A model generated the notes under the pieces. The model was not told where the DNA came from, did no database searches, and saw only the letters and a program-made list of their open reading frames with translations. From assembly GCA_947561585.1 (NCBI GenBank), contig CANNZV010000127.1, positions 124,001 through 188,000 of the forward strand: a stretch of DNA of 64,000 nt, in the 5' to 3' direction. Every line of letters begins with the position of its first letter. The first letter of the stretch is position 1. Made by a program: the position numbers and the translations under genes. The stretch comes from Caprella mutica (taxonomy: Eukaryota; Arthropoda; Malacostraca; Amphipoda; Caprellidae). Positions 9,412-19,904 of this stretch are shown one piece after another.

Positions 9412-9900
9412 ATATTTTTGTTGCAGTTACCCCTGCAATGCTCAGGTAGATGTGCTCAGTGTTTTGGTAGTAGACATCAGAACAAGAATGAAGTATACTT
9501 TCCTATTAAATTTTTTATTTGCAATATTTCCTATATTGATATTTTGTAGGTCTTCATAGACCTTAGTAGAAGAAATAGTGAATATTTAGAAAGAACTTCA
9601 CCATGGTCATTTTAGTTCGAAACAAAAGTAATTGGGTAAAAAAATATATAATTTTAGTCAAGTTTCACCACATTGAAAAGACATTAAGTTACGTAAGAAT
9701 AATTAATTGATCATTAATTTGATGATTTTTTTTATCAATTCTAATTCTCGTCTCGTTAAATTAGGAAATTCATTCATTTATGACAGAGTTTGCTGTACAT
9801 GATCGAAACGAGAAAATTTTGACTGTGACGTCACTGAATCAAAATGGCAGCCACCAGTGAGTGGTGATCAAATGCTTTATTCAATGAAGTAACTTTTCAT
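9412..9900. mobile_element. Family F foldback element, left part, interior inverted
   Basis: Left terminal repeat TTGTTGCAGTTACCCCTGCA, then interior in the opposite orientation to the 22 kb copy (GACGTCACTGAATCAAAATG, CACCAGTGAGTGGTGATCAA). It stops at 9,900 and continues at 11,279, interrupted by the insertion at 9,901-11,278. The inverted interior shows that the near-symmetric ends allow internal flipping or insertion in either direction. Confidence 0.8.
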
Positions 9901-11278
9901 TGTAGCGTTGTGTGCATGCACACGACGTCGTACAATTAGGTCCTGTTCGACCTGATATGGTATCAGGATTTTGCAAGTAAAATTGGGCACCACCTACTGT
10001 ATAGTAGGAAAAATAAAATATTTGAATGAATAAATTACGCTAAGTTTAATTGGATAATTGACAGAAAAAATACAAATACTTGAGCTGATCACCAAAACAA
10101 TATTTACAAACCTAAACTACCTATTAAGCCCTAGAATAAACACTTAAATTTAAATTGTTCAGGAGTAAGTTTGTGGTAACTTGGGCTGAAGGGGAGGGGG
10201 GGGGGGTTGGCAGGTGTTAGGATTCACGCTAGTCAGTCTTTGTGAACTTCCACCAACAACTGGAAACTCTTTGTGAAGCCTCCAATGAAGACTGTGGTCC
10301 GCTATGTATCAAGGGATTTTAGTCTCCAGGCCCCAAGTACGAGAGCTCCTGCGGACCAGGACAAAACAGAACATTTAACTTCTATAAGCTTAATTAAATG
10401 AAGTAGTATACGAAGTTAGCGAATATGGGAAAGAGAATTGAAGCAGGTGCTAATCAGAAAGAGCAGAGAGGTTATTTTAATCTATGACAGCGATAGTCAT
10501 CGTGCAGGTCCTCAGAACCTTGTACTTGCAAATGATTGTATGCCCGAATGTCACTATGGACCGGTGCACCATAAGCGTTCCTTGGTCAGAGTTGTTTAGA
10601 TTTAAACCAGCTCAATCCAATACAGCACCCACAGGTTCAACTAAACCCATTCACAACATAATAAAAATAATACATAGTTTAAATTATATATCGGAAATAT
10701 AGAAATCTAGTATGCATAGAAAAGATTTATAAGAGTAAATAAGAAACTCACCACTAGAGAGCACAAAACTAGATTCAGTTTTCAGACTGACCCAAATCAA
10801 AGTTCCATCAACACTGATAAAAAGTTATTACGAAAGTGTGAGAAATTTACCTGGAAATATGCATAAATTTTACAGAATTTGAAACAATCGACAGAAAAGT
10901 AGCAAAAATAGAAAAAGAGGAGAAATTTAATATTTAAAGTTGCGTGCCTATAAGCAATATTTAATCGCGTCAATATTTAATCGCGTACTTAATGTTTATT
11001 TACTTATAATAACAGTTACCAAAACTGTAACATTTAGAATTGAACAAGTATATTTAAGAGATTGACAAGGTAAAGAAAGAATAACTTATTAAGATGATAG
11101 AATAGACACAAGAGACACTTCACTTCCTAACTTGACACAGGTTTAAAACACAATGAACGCCTTCTAGAAATTGAAGCTAGAATTTGGATCACTTCAGGGA
11201 ACTAGGCATCTTTTTCTTCTTATTCAATAAAAATATAGTAACCTGGATGAGTAAAGAGTTAAAAAATCCAACTCTTCA
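9901..11278. mobile_element. Probable solo LTR
   Basis: A 1,378-bp insertion that begins TG (TGTAGCGTTG) and ends CA (ACTCTTCA). It is flanked by a 4-bp direct repeat TCAT (9,897-9,900 and 11,279-11,282) and sits cleanly in an F element whose intact form elsewhere reads TTTTCATTCTATGAAC. Polyadenylation-like AATAAAA occurs near the right end (about 11,225). There is no coding capacity, which fits a solo LTR left by recombination of an LTR retrotransposon. A G-run lies at about 10,185-10,207. Another long non-autonomous element with TG..CA ends is the alternative. Confidence 0.55.
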
Positions 11279-11578
11279 TCATTCTATGAACTTAGATTGG
11301 TCAAAGTTTGAGCCCCTTCTCTTCCATTCACCACAGACAGCTTTAGGATAGAGGTTCTGAGAGAACTACCCAATGATGTTATTCATAAATGTTCTGAATT
11401 TGATTCTTTTAAGGTTTATGAAGACCCATAAAAATATTTAGAAAACAATAAATAATCAAGGAGGAAAAAAATCTGCTTATTTCTTAACTTTATTTTTGTT
11501 CTGATGTCTACTACCAGAAGACTGAGCACATGTTAATAAACATTGCATGGGTAACTGCAACAAAAATATTATACACTA
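11279..11578. mobile_element. Family F foldback element, right part
   Basis: Continues the element broken at 9,900: ATTCTATGAACTTAGATTGG, TTATGAAGACCCATAAAAAT, and the right terminal repeat CATTGCATGGGTAACTGCAA. Confidence 0.8.
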
Positions 11579-11642
11579 CGTTTGTGTTTAAATTATTTTT
11601 ATTTAATTTTTTAGGTACAGTATACCTACAATAGTTGTGGTT

Positions 11643-11812
11643 ATTGTAAGCTCCAAATTATCGAACGATCCTTAATTTTGATCATGTGAAAAATATATAG
11701 TTTTTCATATTAACAATATATAATTCTTTTAATTGACATATATTCTTGGCTAATCAGAAATGTGGAACTGTCCGATAACTCAGAACTTACCCCAAATATT
11801 TCCAATTTGTCC
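11643..11812. mobile_element. Family H hairpin MITE
   Basis: Degenerate left arm (GTAAGCTCCAAATTATCG..TGATCATG) and a better right arm (AACTGTCCGATAACTCAG AACTTACCCC). It begins about 65 bp after an F end. Confidence 0.65.
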
Positions 11813-11819
11813 CAATGAC

Positions 11820-12880
11820 AATTCAGTTTTATTTTTTTTCACATTTTAACGCACATTTTTCTTTGGCTCTAAAAAGTATTTTTAGTTCCGGTAATTTTAT
11901 TCATTATAATTCTTTAATAAATTTACAAATGGATATAAAAGTGAGGACGTTTCGTCTATTCACTAAAGACATTTTCAGGTTAATCTGAATAGAAAGATAA
12001 AGTAATTAAAAGAAATAAAGATGAACAGCCCAGTTTGAAATGGAAAAACTGTTACTAACAATATTACATTCTATCGAATAATACACCATAAGTCTTATTT
12101 GGAGAGAAACAATATACTTTATTGCACTAATTAACATGAATTGATACCTTCTCAAAAACAGATGTTAGTACAGACTGTATAGTGAATGTACAGGTGTGGC
12201 TGCGACAGTTGGGTCTCACTAACCAGTTTATAAATCATTGATTCGTATTTTCTTTAATAGGGTAAATTTCGAGTTATTGGACTTTTCCACATTTGTGATC
12301 ATTTAAGTAAAGAAAAATAATATATATTTTTTTAAATTTAGTTATTTTATTTTTTCTTATATTATCGAAGATGTGTAACCGTGCAATAACTCGTAACTTA
12401 CCCCAGTGTATTTATCATCCTAGTTATTTTCTAAAGTGTACAACTGTTTGTTTTTAGTTTATTTTGTTTGACAGATTAATGATAGCGGTATCGTACAGAC
12501 GTATCTGTTATCTGATGTATTTACATCGCTAATTAATTCATAATAGTTATTTCTATTGAGATATATAGTTAATTATTCTTTGCACAAATGTTACCATTGC
12601 ACTAATTTATTCCATGTCATTTTCCCTGTGTTTGTTATAGTAATTTTATCTGTTATTTACAGTTTAACATCTGCTATTTAAAATAACCTAACTAAATACT
12701 TCCTGTAATTTTCATATCAAGATTATATCTTAACTATAAACAAAAATATATCTAATGTAATAGTCCAACATTTAATAGATGAATATAATTTATTTTACTC
12801 GTTAACTTCATTATTATTTAACATGTTTTATTTTTTATTTTTCTAATATATATTTTGATTGTTATGTTCTTCTAGGGTTA
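11820..12880. repeat. Block A, partial third copy
   Basis: Matches 18,720-18,910 at its start and 26,000-26,970 along its length: the GAAACGTC segment (11,930-12,000), the TACAGACTGTATAGTGAATG region, an H copy at 12,258-12,410, then the TTTGACAGATTAATGATA segment. Non-coding. Confidence 0.75.
12258..12410. mobile_element. Family H hairpin MITE within block A
   Basis: GGGTAAATTTCGAGTTATTG on the left, and AACTCGTAACTTACCCC on the right in inverted orientation. Equivalent to the copies at 1,015 and 26,351, so it was duplicated with block A. Confidence 0.7.
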
Positions 12881-13085
12881 TGCTCTTCAACTACGAGGTC
12901 TCAGATTTTGTGTTAGGTAGACTCGTAGGCTATAGGCTTCAATTAATGACACCTCTTCATTTTCCTCTTCCATACAGGATTGCAGTCACCGGTGCTTTCC
13001 GTCACATTCCTTGGTAAGTGTCTGCATTCTGGGAGTAGCTTTCATGCGTCCATGTATACTTTTAAACTTGCGCACCACAAGTTTA
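12870..13085. repeat. Dispersed repeat R, copy 2
   Basis: GGGTTATGCTCTTCAACTAC through CCTTGGTAAGTGTCTGCATT, as at 1,535-1,720. It ends in CTTGCGCACCACAAGTTTA, whose inverted complement restarts at 15,112. In copy 1 these two arms (1,733-1,776) are only a few bases apart, so a 2-kb insertion occupies the loop here. Confidence 0.6.
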
Positions 13086-13481
13086 GCCTTTACCCGTTTC
13101 GCGCCGATTTTTTTTTCTTTTGAGTCCTGTGTAACTTTTTGTTACATTTTTTTATATACTTACGAATTGTTTGAAGGCTTCTTAATCGATCTGTGAAATT
13201 ATTTTCTTGATTTAATGTTTTATGGGACATATGATCCCACTCACATTTCCCATTGGGATGTATTGTCCCACTGGGCCCCTAGGCCAGCAAGACCAAACTA
13301 CTGATTTATTCTGTAGTTCTCTAGTTTTGATGCATCTGCTGAATTAGTTGAACCAGCAAATAACAATTTTGCGTACAAAGGAATATATTTTCCCATCGTA
13401 TAACACAAGTGGGATTTTCATTGTAATAGTAAGTCCCAAGTGAGACAATAAATCACAATCCGTAAAAATATTGAATATTTA

Positions 13482-14770
13482 CAGGGTGGGGCGTAAGTTT
13501 GGAAGCAATTTTTCAAACATTAATATAATTCTTAAAAATAAGTTCCTAAGTAGGTGATAGGGTTTGAACTATAGTAGAGACACTACATTATGACGTGGCA
13601 GTGTTATTTTTTACAAAAATTTAGTCAATTCAAAAATGTCAGACAAAAGAGAAGCCATTATTGCTCTACACCGTGCCGGGAAGTCAGATTCCGTCATTTC
13701 AAAGACTCTCTCAATAGCGAGATCGACTGTTTGGAAGTGTGTGAAGCGTTTTAATGAGAGAGGAGACTTGACTGATCGTCCAAGAAGTGGTAGACCACGC
13801 TCACAACGCACCAAACAACTGATAAAATGTGCCCGAGAGAAGATCAGGAGGAACCCGAAAAGGTCAATACGATTGTTAGCCAAAACAGCTAATGTGAGTC
13901 CCAGAACAATGAGAAGAGTTGTCAAAGAAGACCTAAAGATGTCCTCTTTCACCCTCCAAAAGAGACAGACTCTGTCAAAAGCTGTAAAGAAAAAGAGATT
14001 GGAGAGAAGCAAAGCACTTCTGAGAGAATTGAAGTCTGGCACGGCTGGTGAAATTGTTTGGTCTGACGAAAAAAATTTCACAGTGGAAATGGCTCACAAC
14101 CGGAGGAATGACAGAATAATTGGTAAAAGTGCAAAAGACATACCATACAACCAAAAAACTGTCCACAGAACCATGAAACCTGCTTCAGTAATGGTCTGGG
14201 CCGCCGTTTCAGAAACTTGGAGATCTCCTTTAATTTTTGTGGAACAAGGCGCCAAAATCAATGCTAAATGTTATATTGAGAATATTTTGACGCTAATGTT
14301 GGAGTCAGCTAAGGATCACTTCGGTAATGACACTCTATGGACATTTCAGCAAGACTTCACATACTGCAAATGTCACTCAAAACTGGTGCCATGACCATCT
14401 TCCACGGTTTTGGTCCAAAGAAATGTGGCCTCCCTGCTCCCCAGATGTTAATCCTATGGACTTTTCGGTATGGTCCATTCTTGAATCAAAGGCCTGTGGT
14501 AAATTCCATCGCAGTGTGGATGATTTAAAGCGTTCGCTCCAGAGATCTTGGAAGGAAATTTCACAAGAACAGTTGCGTGCCGCAGTAGGAGGAGTTCGGA
14601 GGAGATTTGAGGCTGTTATTAAAAACAAGGGGGGACATTTTGAATAAATTTATGATTTTTGAATTCTTAAAACCCTTATGTAATAATACATAACTGTAAA
14701 TTATTAAATATATTTTTCGTTGGATTATAATATGCACTTTCATTTGCTTCCAAACTTACGCCCCACCCTG
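13482..14770 (+). mobile_element. maT-like (IS630-Tc1-mariner) transposon
   Basis: A 1,289-bp element with perfect 27-bp inverted ends (13,482-13,508 and 14,744-14,770; CAGGGTGGGGCGTAAGTTTG) flanked by TA at both sides (13,480-81, 14,771-72). It contains one transposase gene, broken by a small deletion. The excellent ends suggest recent arrival. Confidence 0.9.
13636..14647 (+). pseudogene. maT-like transposase, frameshifted (DD37D type)
   Basis: ATG at 13,636 about 150 bp inside the left end. The N-terminal paired-type helix-turn-helix covers about residues 1-110 (GKSDSVISKTLSIARSTVWK, then RLLAKTANVSPRTMRRVVKE), with a GRPRS basic hook between its halves. First catalytic Asp is in IVWSDEKNF (residue 144), second in FQQD (residue 240). 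Directly after this Asp about 8 bases appear missing, so the frame ends at 14,394 while the correct continuation lies in the next frame (HTANVTQNWCHDHLPRFW, then CSPDVNPMDFSVW) to 14,647. The third catalytic residue is Asp at 14,459-61; allowing for the deletion, the spacing is 37, typical of maT. Residues normally after QQD (GAP) are lost, so the product is inactive. Confidence 0.88.
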
Positions 14771-15111
14771 TACTACTCACGAATTACAAAAACTCCAAAA
14801 AGCTTGTACAATTAACTTATAAAGGTTGTTCTATCATGGAAATACCTCGCATATTAATAAAAACTGTATACATATCAATAATTAACTCACTTTTTTATTA
14901 ATACTTGCTACCTCCGGCAATATGGCGATCTTTGATGCAATAAAATTGGTATATGGAAATTCAAAATTAGTAGTTACGCATCTGACAACGTCACGAGAGT
15001 CACTACAACACGACTGTAATAAGATGATTCAAGGCATTTCTGTGACATTTAAGCCTATTTTATATAAATGAAATTAAGTGCGAGGTATTATACCTAAGTC
15101 GCCAAAGGGTT

Positions 15112-15485
15112 AAACTTGTGGTGCGCAAGATTCGCCCCGTACTCAACTGCACGATTATTCGCCCCTTGCGTCCCTATTCTCTTCTTTGGATGATGGATAG
15201 CTACTCTTTTCCATTTTCTTGCTCTAAAGAAAGCGTTTGACTCTGTGTCCAATGACATAAAACTATCCAAATTATCTGACTATGGTAAGGGTACCCACTC
15301 TCTTGTTCCGCTCTTACCTATCGGGGTGAACTGACGTGTTTTTGGTAATGGTGCGAGTGCTGGCTGGCGAGTAGTGACTAGTGGTGTACCCCAGGGTAGT
15401 GTTTTGGGGGTATTTGTTTCATGATGTTTAAACTTTATTTTACTCTGTTTGCTGGTGATTCAACTTTATCACTGAAATTCATATT
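15112..15485 (+). pseudogene. Non-LTR reverse transcriptase fragment, copy 2
   Basis: Duplicate of 1,736-2,060 with a longer 3' part. It reads KKAFDSVSNDIKLSKLSDYG (15,223-), then VTSGVPQGSVLG (about 15,376-15,411), then YFTLFAGDSTLS (15,440-15,475) in place of the usual YADD block. These are RT blocks in correct order, but frames change between them and the catalytic box reads AGD. A decayed Jockey/CR1-like element. Confidence 0.8.
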
Positions 15486-15825
15486 AGTTAATTATTAATA
15501 GCCATCTCATATTGGTTAACAACTTGTTATCAGCTAATCAATTAATAATAAATCCCAGTAAATCTTATTTCCTGATATGCTTTTAAAAAGAAATTAGCAT
15601 CTAAATTCCGTTAAAATTGGCAGGTCTAATATTGTAAATACAAATGAAATTAAATTCATTTACCTATAGACAAAAATCTAAATTAAATCTAAAAATCTAA
15701 TCCCCCCAGAAAAGTACTAATTACTCTATATAATGTATTTTTTTTTTTTTTTTTTTCCTATGGTATTTGGTACAATTTGTCATTACATTTAACCAACCGC
15801 ATTTCTAAACTACAAAAGAGACCAT
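15486..15825. other. AT-rich sequence without recognised features
   Basis: No ORF or repeat recognised except a T-run at about 15,731-15,756. Confidence 0.5.
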
Positions 15826-16210
15826 TTTTGTTGCAGTTACCCTTGCGATGTTTATTAACATGTGTTCAGTCTTCTGGTGGTAGACATCAGAACAAGAATG
15901 GAGTTAAGGTATTATTACTTTATTACAAATAATTTTTGTGGGTCTTCATAGACCTTGAAAGAATTAAATCCTGAACATTGTTGGATAATTTCATTGGTTA
16001 GTTCGTCCCCAGGGTCTCTGTTGGCTAACAATTAAAGTTCTGCATCAACGATTACTATTCCTTCTACTAAGGTCTATGAAGACCCACAAAATTGAATATC
16101 AACACAGAATTAAACTAAGAAAACCAAATACTTCATTTTTTTCTGATGTCTAGTGCCAGAAGACTGAGCACATATAAACATTGCATGGGTAACTGCAACA
16201 AAAATATTGC
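15826..16210. mobile_element. Family F foldback, internally deleted copy
   Basis: Both terminal repeats are present (TTTTTGTTGCAGTTACCC.. and ..GGGTAACTGCAACAAAAA), extending inward through GGTCTTCATAGACC / GGTCTATGAAGACC, but the central segment of about 370 bp is missing. Mostly two arms with a short loop. Confidence 0.8.
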
Positions 16211-16247
16211 ACAAAATTATGGTGTGCTAAAAACTTTTTTTGTATGG

Positions 16248-16440
16248 TAAGTTCCGAGTTATCTGGCAGTTAAACGTATTCGAAGATATAATTTTTTGAA
16301 ATATTAATAGTTATTACTTACGTAACTCGTTATTTTTATTGGTATCCATGCTCCATGCAGCTATAATGAATACCAATTAAATAGAAAAGTTATATAATTA
16401 TATACTTCTTTCATATATTATCGCAAATGTGATTATTTGT
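16248..16440. mobile_element. Family H hairpin, degraded
   Basis: Left arm GGTAAGTTCCGAGTTATC; loop with ATTGGTATCCATGC..TGAATACCAATTA, the same internal palindrome as other long H copies. The right arm is poorly kept (TTATCGCAAATGTG). It lies 40 bp after an F end. Confidence 0.55.
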
Positions 16441-16804
16441 AAGAAACAGATGTTGAATATTAAGTAGTTTTACGTTATCTAGTATTCATAAATTAGTTAA
16501 TTTTCCTCTTGTACATTTCATTGAGACTAAAATTGAGAGTTAGCACAAATGATAGAGCGCATGCACACAACACCGCTAATCTTTAACTATTGCATGTTAA
16601 ATGTTTTTGTTGTCTTAATTTAGAAGAATTAAATTGTAAGCATTTATGAAAAACTTTAAAATACTTTATTGACTTGTATTTCAACTTTGTATTTGAATTA
16701 CCTCTTGAAAATAAAAATGTATCACACTACTGTACATGAACCTAGCACAAAAATCTAAGACCTCTTAGTTGAAGAACATAATCATCATGTTTTTGATTTA
16801 ATTA
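16441..16804. other. AT-rich sequence, no gene
   Basis: Old repeat sequence partly shared with 21,700-21,850 (GTATTTGAATTACCT.. and CACAAAAAT..CAGACCTC). Nothing coding. Confidence 0.4.
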
Positions 16805-16955
16805 TTTGAAGGTCTATGAAGACCCACAAAAATATTTGAATCGTAGAACTGTATTATATACTACATAATTATTTAACTCTTGTTCTGATGTCTACCACCA
16901 GAAGACTGAGCACAAATAAACATTGCATGGGTAACTGCAACAAAAATATTGCGTT
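16805..16955. mobile_element. Family F right-end fragment
   Basis: GGTCTATGAAGACCCACAAA to CATTGCATGGGTAACTGCAA; the outer arm continues as ATTGCGTTTGAGTTT. No left end is nearby. Confidence 0.65.
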
Positions 16956-17165
16956 TGAGTTTTAAATTATTTTTAATTAGAGTTTTAGATACAGTTACCA
17001 ATTCAAGCGTTAAGTTTAGGGTTAGTTCCGAATTATTAGACCATTCCACATTTTCGATCATATATAAAAAACTATATACAGCCTTGGCCAAAAGTATTAG
17101 GCCACCACGATTTTTTATGTTTTTTCAAAGAAAAGTTAATGAAACTAGTTTTAATCAAATGAATA

Positions 17166-18343
17166 TTATATATTAATCAATAAACAACTATTCTTATACT
17201 TGGTCGAGCCCCCTTTGGCTTTAATAACCGCCTTTATGCGGTTAGGCATGGAGTCGACAAGCCTTTTACAATTTTCTGGATTAATTTTGCCCCATTCTTC
17301 TTTAAGTTTTTGGTATAACTGATCTTTGCTCTTAATAGGGATGTTTCTAATGGCCTTTCCAAGAGTTCCCCACAAGTGCTCAATAGGGTTCAAGTCTGGG
17401 CTCTGAGCTGGCCACTCCATCATGTTGATGCCCTTTTCTTTGAACCAGTCACGGCTTTTCTTTGCTGTGTGGCATGGAGCATTGTCCTGTTGGAAGATAA
17501 TATTGTCTGGAGACTCTCCCGGGTGCAAAATGGCAATGGATGGGCTCAACACTTCAGAAAGCATGGCGGTGCAAGTGGCTGAAGTCATTCTCCCTTGACG
17601 CAAAAACATTTCACCGGGCCCTGAGGAAGACATGCAGGCCCATACCATCACAGAGCCACCGCCATGTTTCACAGTTGGGACCAGGCATTCAGCATTATAA
17701 GCTTCCCCAACTCTGCGACGAACATAGATCGCGCCAGAGGTGCCAAAAATCTGAGGGAAAAAGTAAAACATTGAAATATTTTTTCTTCGGTCATTATCAG
17801 GTCAAACACTGCAATAAAGTGGTGCGTTTCAATAGGTAATTTCACTAGATGATTTGGTTAACATACCTCATAGTTACTTCCATCAGACCAGATCACCATA
17901 GACCATTGCTCGCTGGTCCAAGCCGAGTGATTTTTGGCCCATTGGAGACGCTTCTTTTTATTGGTCTCAGATATGAACGGCTTCTTTCTAGCTTTACACC
18001 CTTTCAGACCATGATCCAAAAGCCTTCTTCTAACTGTTCTTGCAGAAATTTTTGCATCGCTCTCCTCGTTAAATTCTGCAGCCAGCTCCGAAGATGTTTT
18101 TCTCCTGTTTCTAAGGGACTGCCTGATAAGATATCGGTCCTCACGAGGTGTTGTGCACTTCTTTCTACCTGACCTTTGTGCAGTTTCAACATCTTTAGTA
18201 ACCATAAATCGTTTTAAAGTTGTTTGAACTGCACATCTCGAACATTTCACCTTTTCAGCGATTTTTCGTTGACTAAGTCCATCATTATGGTGCGCAATGA
18301 TTTGTCCTCTCTCAAATTCACTCAGTTCCCTTTTTTTAGGCAT
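17166..18343 (-). CDS. Tc1-like transposase (DD34E) with one intron
   Basis: Two exons on the minus strand: 18,343-17,867 (starts MPKKRELSEFERGQIIAHH) and 17,750-17,166. Joined they give about 353 residues, the normal Tc1 size, with no stop. Exon 1 holds the paired-like DNA-binding domain (LSQRKIAEKVKCSRCAVQTT; SARTVRRRLLDHGL) and the first catalytic Asp (VIWSDGSNYE). Exon 2 begins IFGTSG, the residues that normally follow. It contains HGGGSVMVWACMS, the second Asp (IIFQQDNAPCHT) and the catalytic Glu (SPDLNPIEHLW), with 34 residues between them. It would cut and paste the element at TA. Glycine replaces the usual Glu after the first Asp (SDG for SDE), which may or may not matter. Confidence 0.9.
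17751..17866 (-). other. Intron in the Tc1-like transposase gene
   Basis: 116 bp on the minus strand, donor GAG/GTATGT and acceptor TTTTTCCCTCAG/ATT with a pyrimidine tract. Reading through gives V-C-stop directly, while removal joins SDGSNYE to IFGTSG in phase 0, exactly the family sequence at that point. Confidence 0.82.
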
Positions 18344-18719
18344 GTGTACATATAAATAGGCTTGTACCTAAAAAAAACCCTGGAAGAATTCATAATAAAA
18401 AGCTTATAAACAATGATGAAGCACTGAATCTGAACGGGGCTTATGGGTGAAGATGATGCTATAGGGATTAAAAATCACTACGGGTTGCTGCACGGTAAAC
18501 ATCATTTTAATACTATCATATATTGAAGAATGCACCATATTCTCAATTACAAAAGATATACATTGGCTTTTACAATTCAAAAACCGTGAAAAACAGAGGT
18601 GGCCTAATACTTTTGGCCAAGGCTGTAATTGAATATATTGACTCTTTATTTTAATTAATATATATTTACTATAAATCGAATATTTGGAACTGTCCGATAA
18701 CTCAGAACTTACCCTAAAT

Positions 18720-18910
18720 ATTTCCAATTTGTCAAAATGACAATTCAGTTTTATTTTTTTTTCACATTTTAACGCACATTTTTCTTTGGCTCTAAAAAGT
18801 ATTTTTGTTCCGGTAATTTTATTCATTATAATTCTTTAATAAATTTACAATGGATATAAAAGTGAGGACGTTTCGTCTATTCACTGAAGACATTTTCAGG
18901 TTAATCTAAG
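18720..18910. repeat. Fragment of block A (GAAACGTC segment)
   Basis: TTCCAATTTGTCAAAATGAC through ATTTTCAGGTTAATC, shared with 11,810-11,985. Confidence 0.7.
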
Positions 18911-19310
18911 TTTTATAACCTACATAATAAGAACCGCGTCCGTCTGTCTATGTATCACACTTTTATTACGAATCGCATATAGTACAGTTACAGTGTACAG
19001 TTACAGTGTCCCTTTTCATGCTTTAGTGTCCCGTTTCCACTGATTTTATTGAAGTATATACGGTGCGGGTCAAAACTCTTCGCAATTTACTAAAATGTTT
19101 CAAATTTTCCGAGAGAGTTTCGTTCGGCGAAAACTTAATGTTGCGAATGTGTTTTCGGCGAAAAGGACCAAATTACAGTTCAGAAATCAGTTTTCAAGTA
19201 TTTTGTTACCCAGCCTTTTCTGACAATTGAGTTGGCCCAGAGGAGGCATACTGTCGGTGAATAGTGAATTATTACTATTTTCGTCTTTAAATTTTATTTC
19301 ATGCTTGCAT
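18911..19310. other. Unassigned sequence; GTCTGTCT-containing start
   Basis: Begins AACCTACATAATAAGAACCG then CGTCCGTCTGTCTATGTATC, similar to 40,294-40,340 and to the GTCTGTCTGTC-bearing starts of some insect non-autonomous elements. The following 250 bp is less AT-rich (TTTCGTTCGGCGAAAACTTA) but no frame is convincing. Confidence 0.3.
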
Positions 19311-19633
19311 ATTTAATTTTGTGGGTTTTCATGAATCTTAGTATCTCTTAGTTTTTTTTCAATTTGGTGACATAATTATAAGGAAATAATTTTCTCACCT
19401 AATTACTTGTGGTTTGTACTAAAGTTACTGAGGGTGAACTAACCTACAAAGTTTTATATAAATGGTTACTATATCTTCTGCTAAGGTCTATGAAAATCCA
19501 CAAAATTAAGAATGAAAAAATGAATTAATAACAGCACATGAACACGAAAACTTCATTCTTGTTCTCATGTCTACTGCCAGAAGACTGAGCACATATAAAC
19601 ATTGCTTGGGTAACTGAAACAAAAATATTACAC
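19311..19633. mobile_element. Family F partial copy
   Basis: Inner left arm fragment (TTTTGTGGGTTTTCATGAATC) to right terminal repeat (ATTGCTTGGGTAACTGAAAC). The outer left end is missing. Confidence 0.6.
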
Positions 19634-19667
19634 AAATTATCATGAGATATGCTATAAACTTTTTTAA

Positions 19668-19892
19668 TAGGGTAAGTTCAGAGTTATCGGACAGTTACAC
19701 ATTTTCAATCATACAAAATAACTAGTTTTAAAACTAATATAACCTAATTGGTTATTTTAATTGGTATCAATAATATCTGCAGATCTATTGAATACCAATT
19801 GAAAGATAAGTTAAATAATTATAATTATTAAACAATTTTTTCATTTACGATCGAAAATGTGGAACTGTCCGATAACTCGGAACTTACCCTAA
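19668..19892. mobile_element. Family H hairpin, long form
   Basis: GGGTAAGTTCAGAGTTATCG and CGATAACTCGGAACTTACCC arms are near-perfect inverted complements. The loop contains a second palindrome around TTGGTATC..GAATACCAATT. Good copy for building a family consensus. Confidence 0.8.
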
Positions 19893-19904
19893 ATGCGTAT
19901 TGTG

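Larger units (their letters stand above)
13086..15109. mobile_element. piggyBac-like non-autonomous remnant, host of a maT insertion
   Basis: The right end reads CGCCAAAGGG followed by TTAA, which fits the CCCTTTGG-type ends and TTAA target of many piggyBac elements. The left end is TTTA followed by GCCTTTACCC. Interior copies of GGGACATATGATCCCACTCA and CATTGGGATGTATTGTCCCA resemble subterminal repeats seen in such elements. Without the maT insertion it is about 0.73 kb and encodes nothing. The left boundary is uncertain. Confidence 0.4.
17079..18625 (-). mobile_element. Tc1-like transposon, apparently complete
   Basis: A 1,547-bp element with 28-bp perfect inverted ends (17,079-17,106 and 18,598-18,625; CAGCCTTGGCCAAAAGTATT) and TA target duplications at 17,077-78 and 18,626-27. 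It carries one transposase gene on the minus strand, open apart from an intron-like gap. The motif TGGCCAAAAGTATTAGGCC is common at Tc1 ends. Confidence 0.93.
17020..18715. mobile_element. Family H hairpin split by the Tc1-like element
   Basis: Left arm at 17,020-17,064 (GGGTTAGTTCCGAATTATTA..TTCGATCATAT), right arm at 18,665-18,715 (AAATCGAATATTTGG..AACTCAGAACTTACCC). The loop was hit by the Tc1-like element at a TA. Confidence 0.75.
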
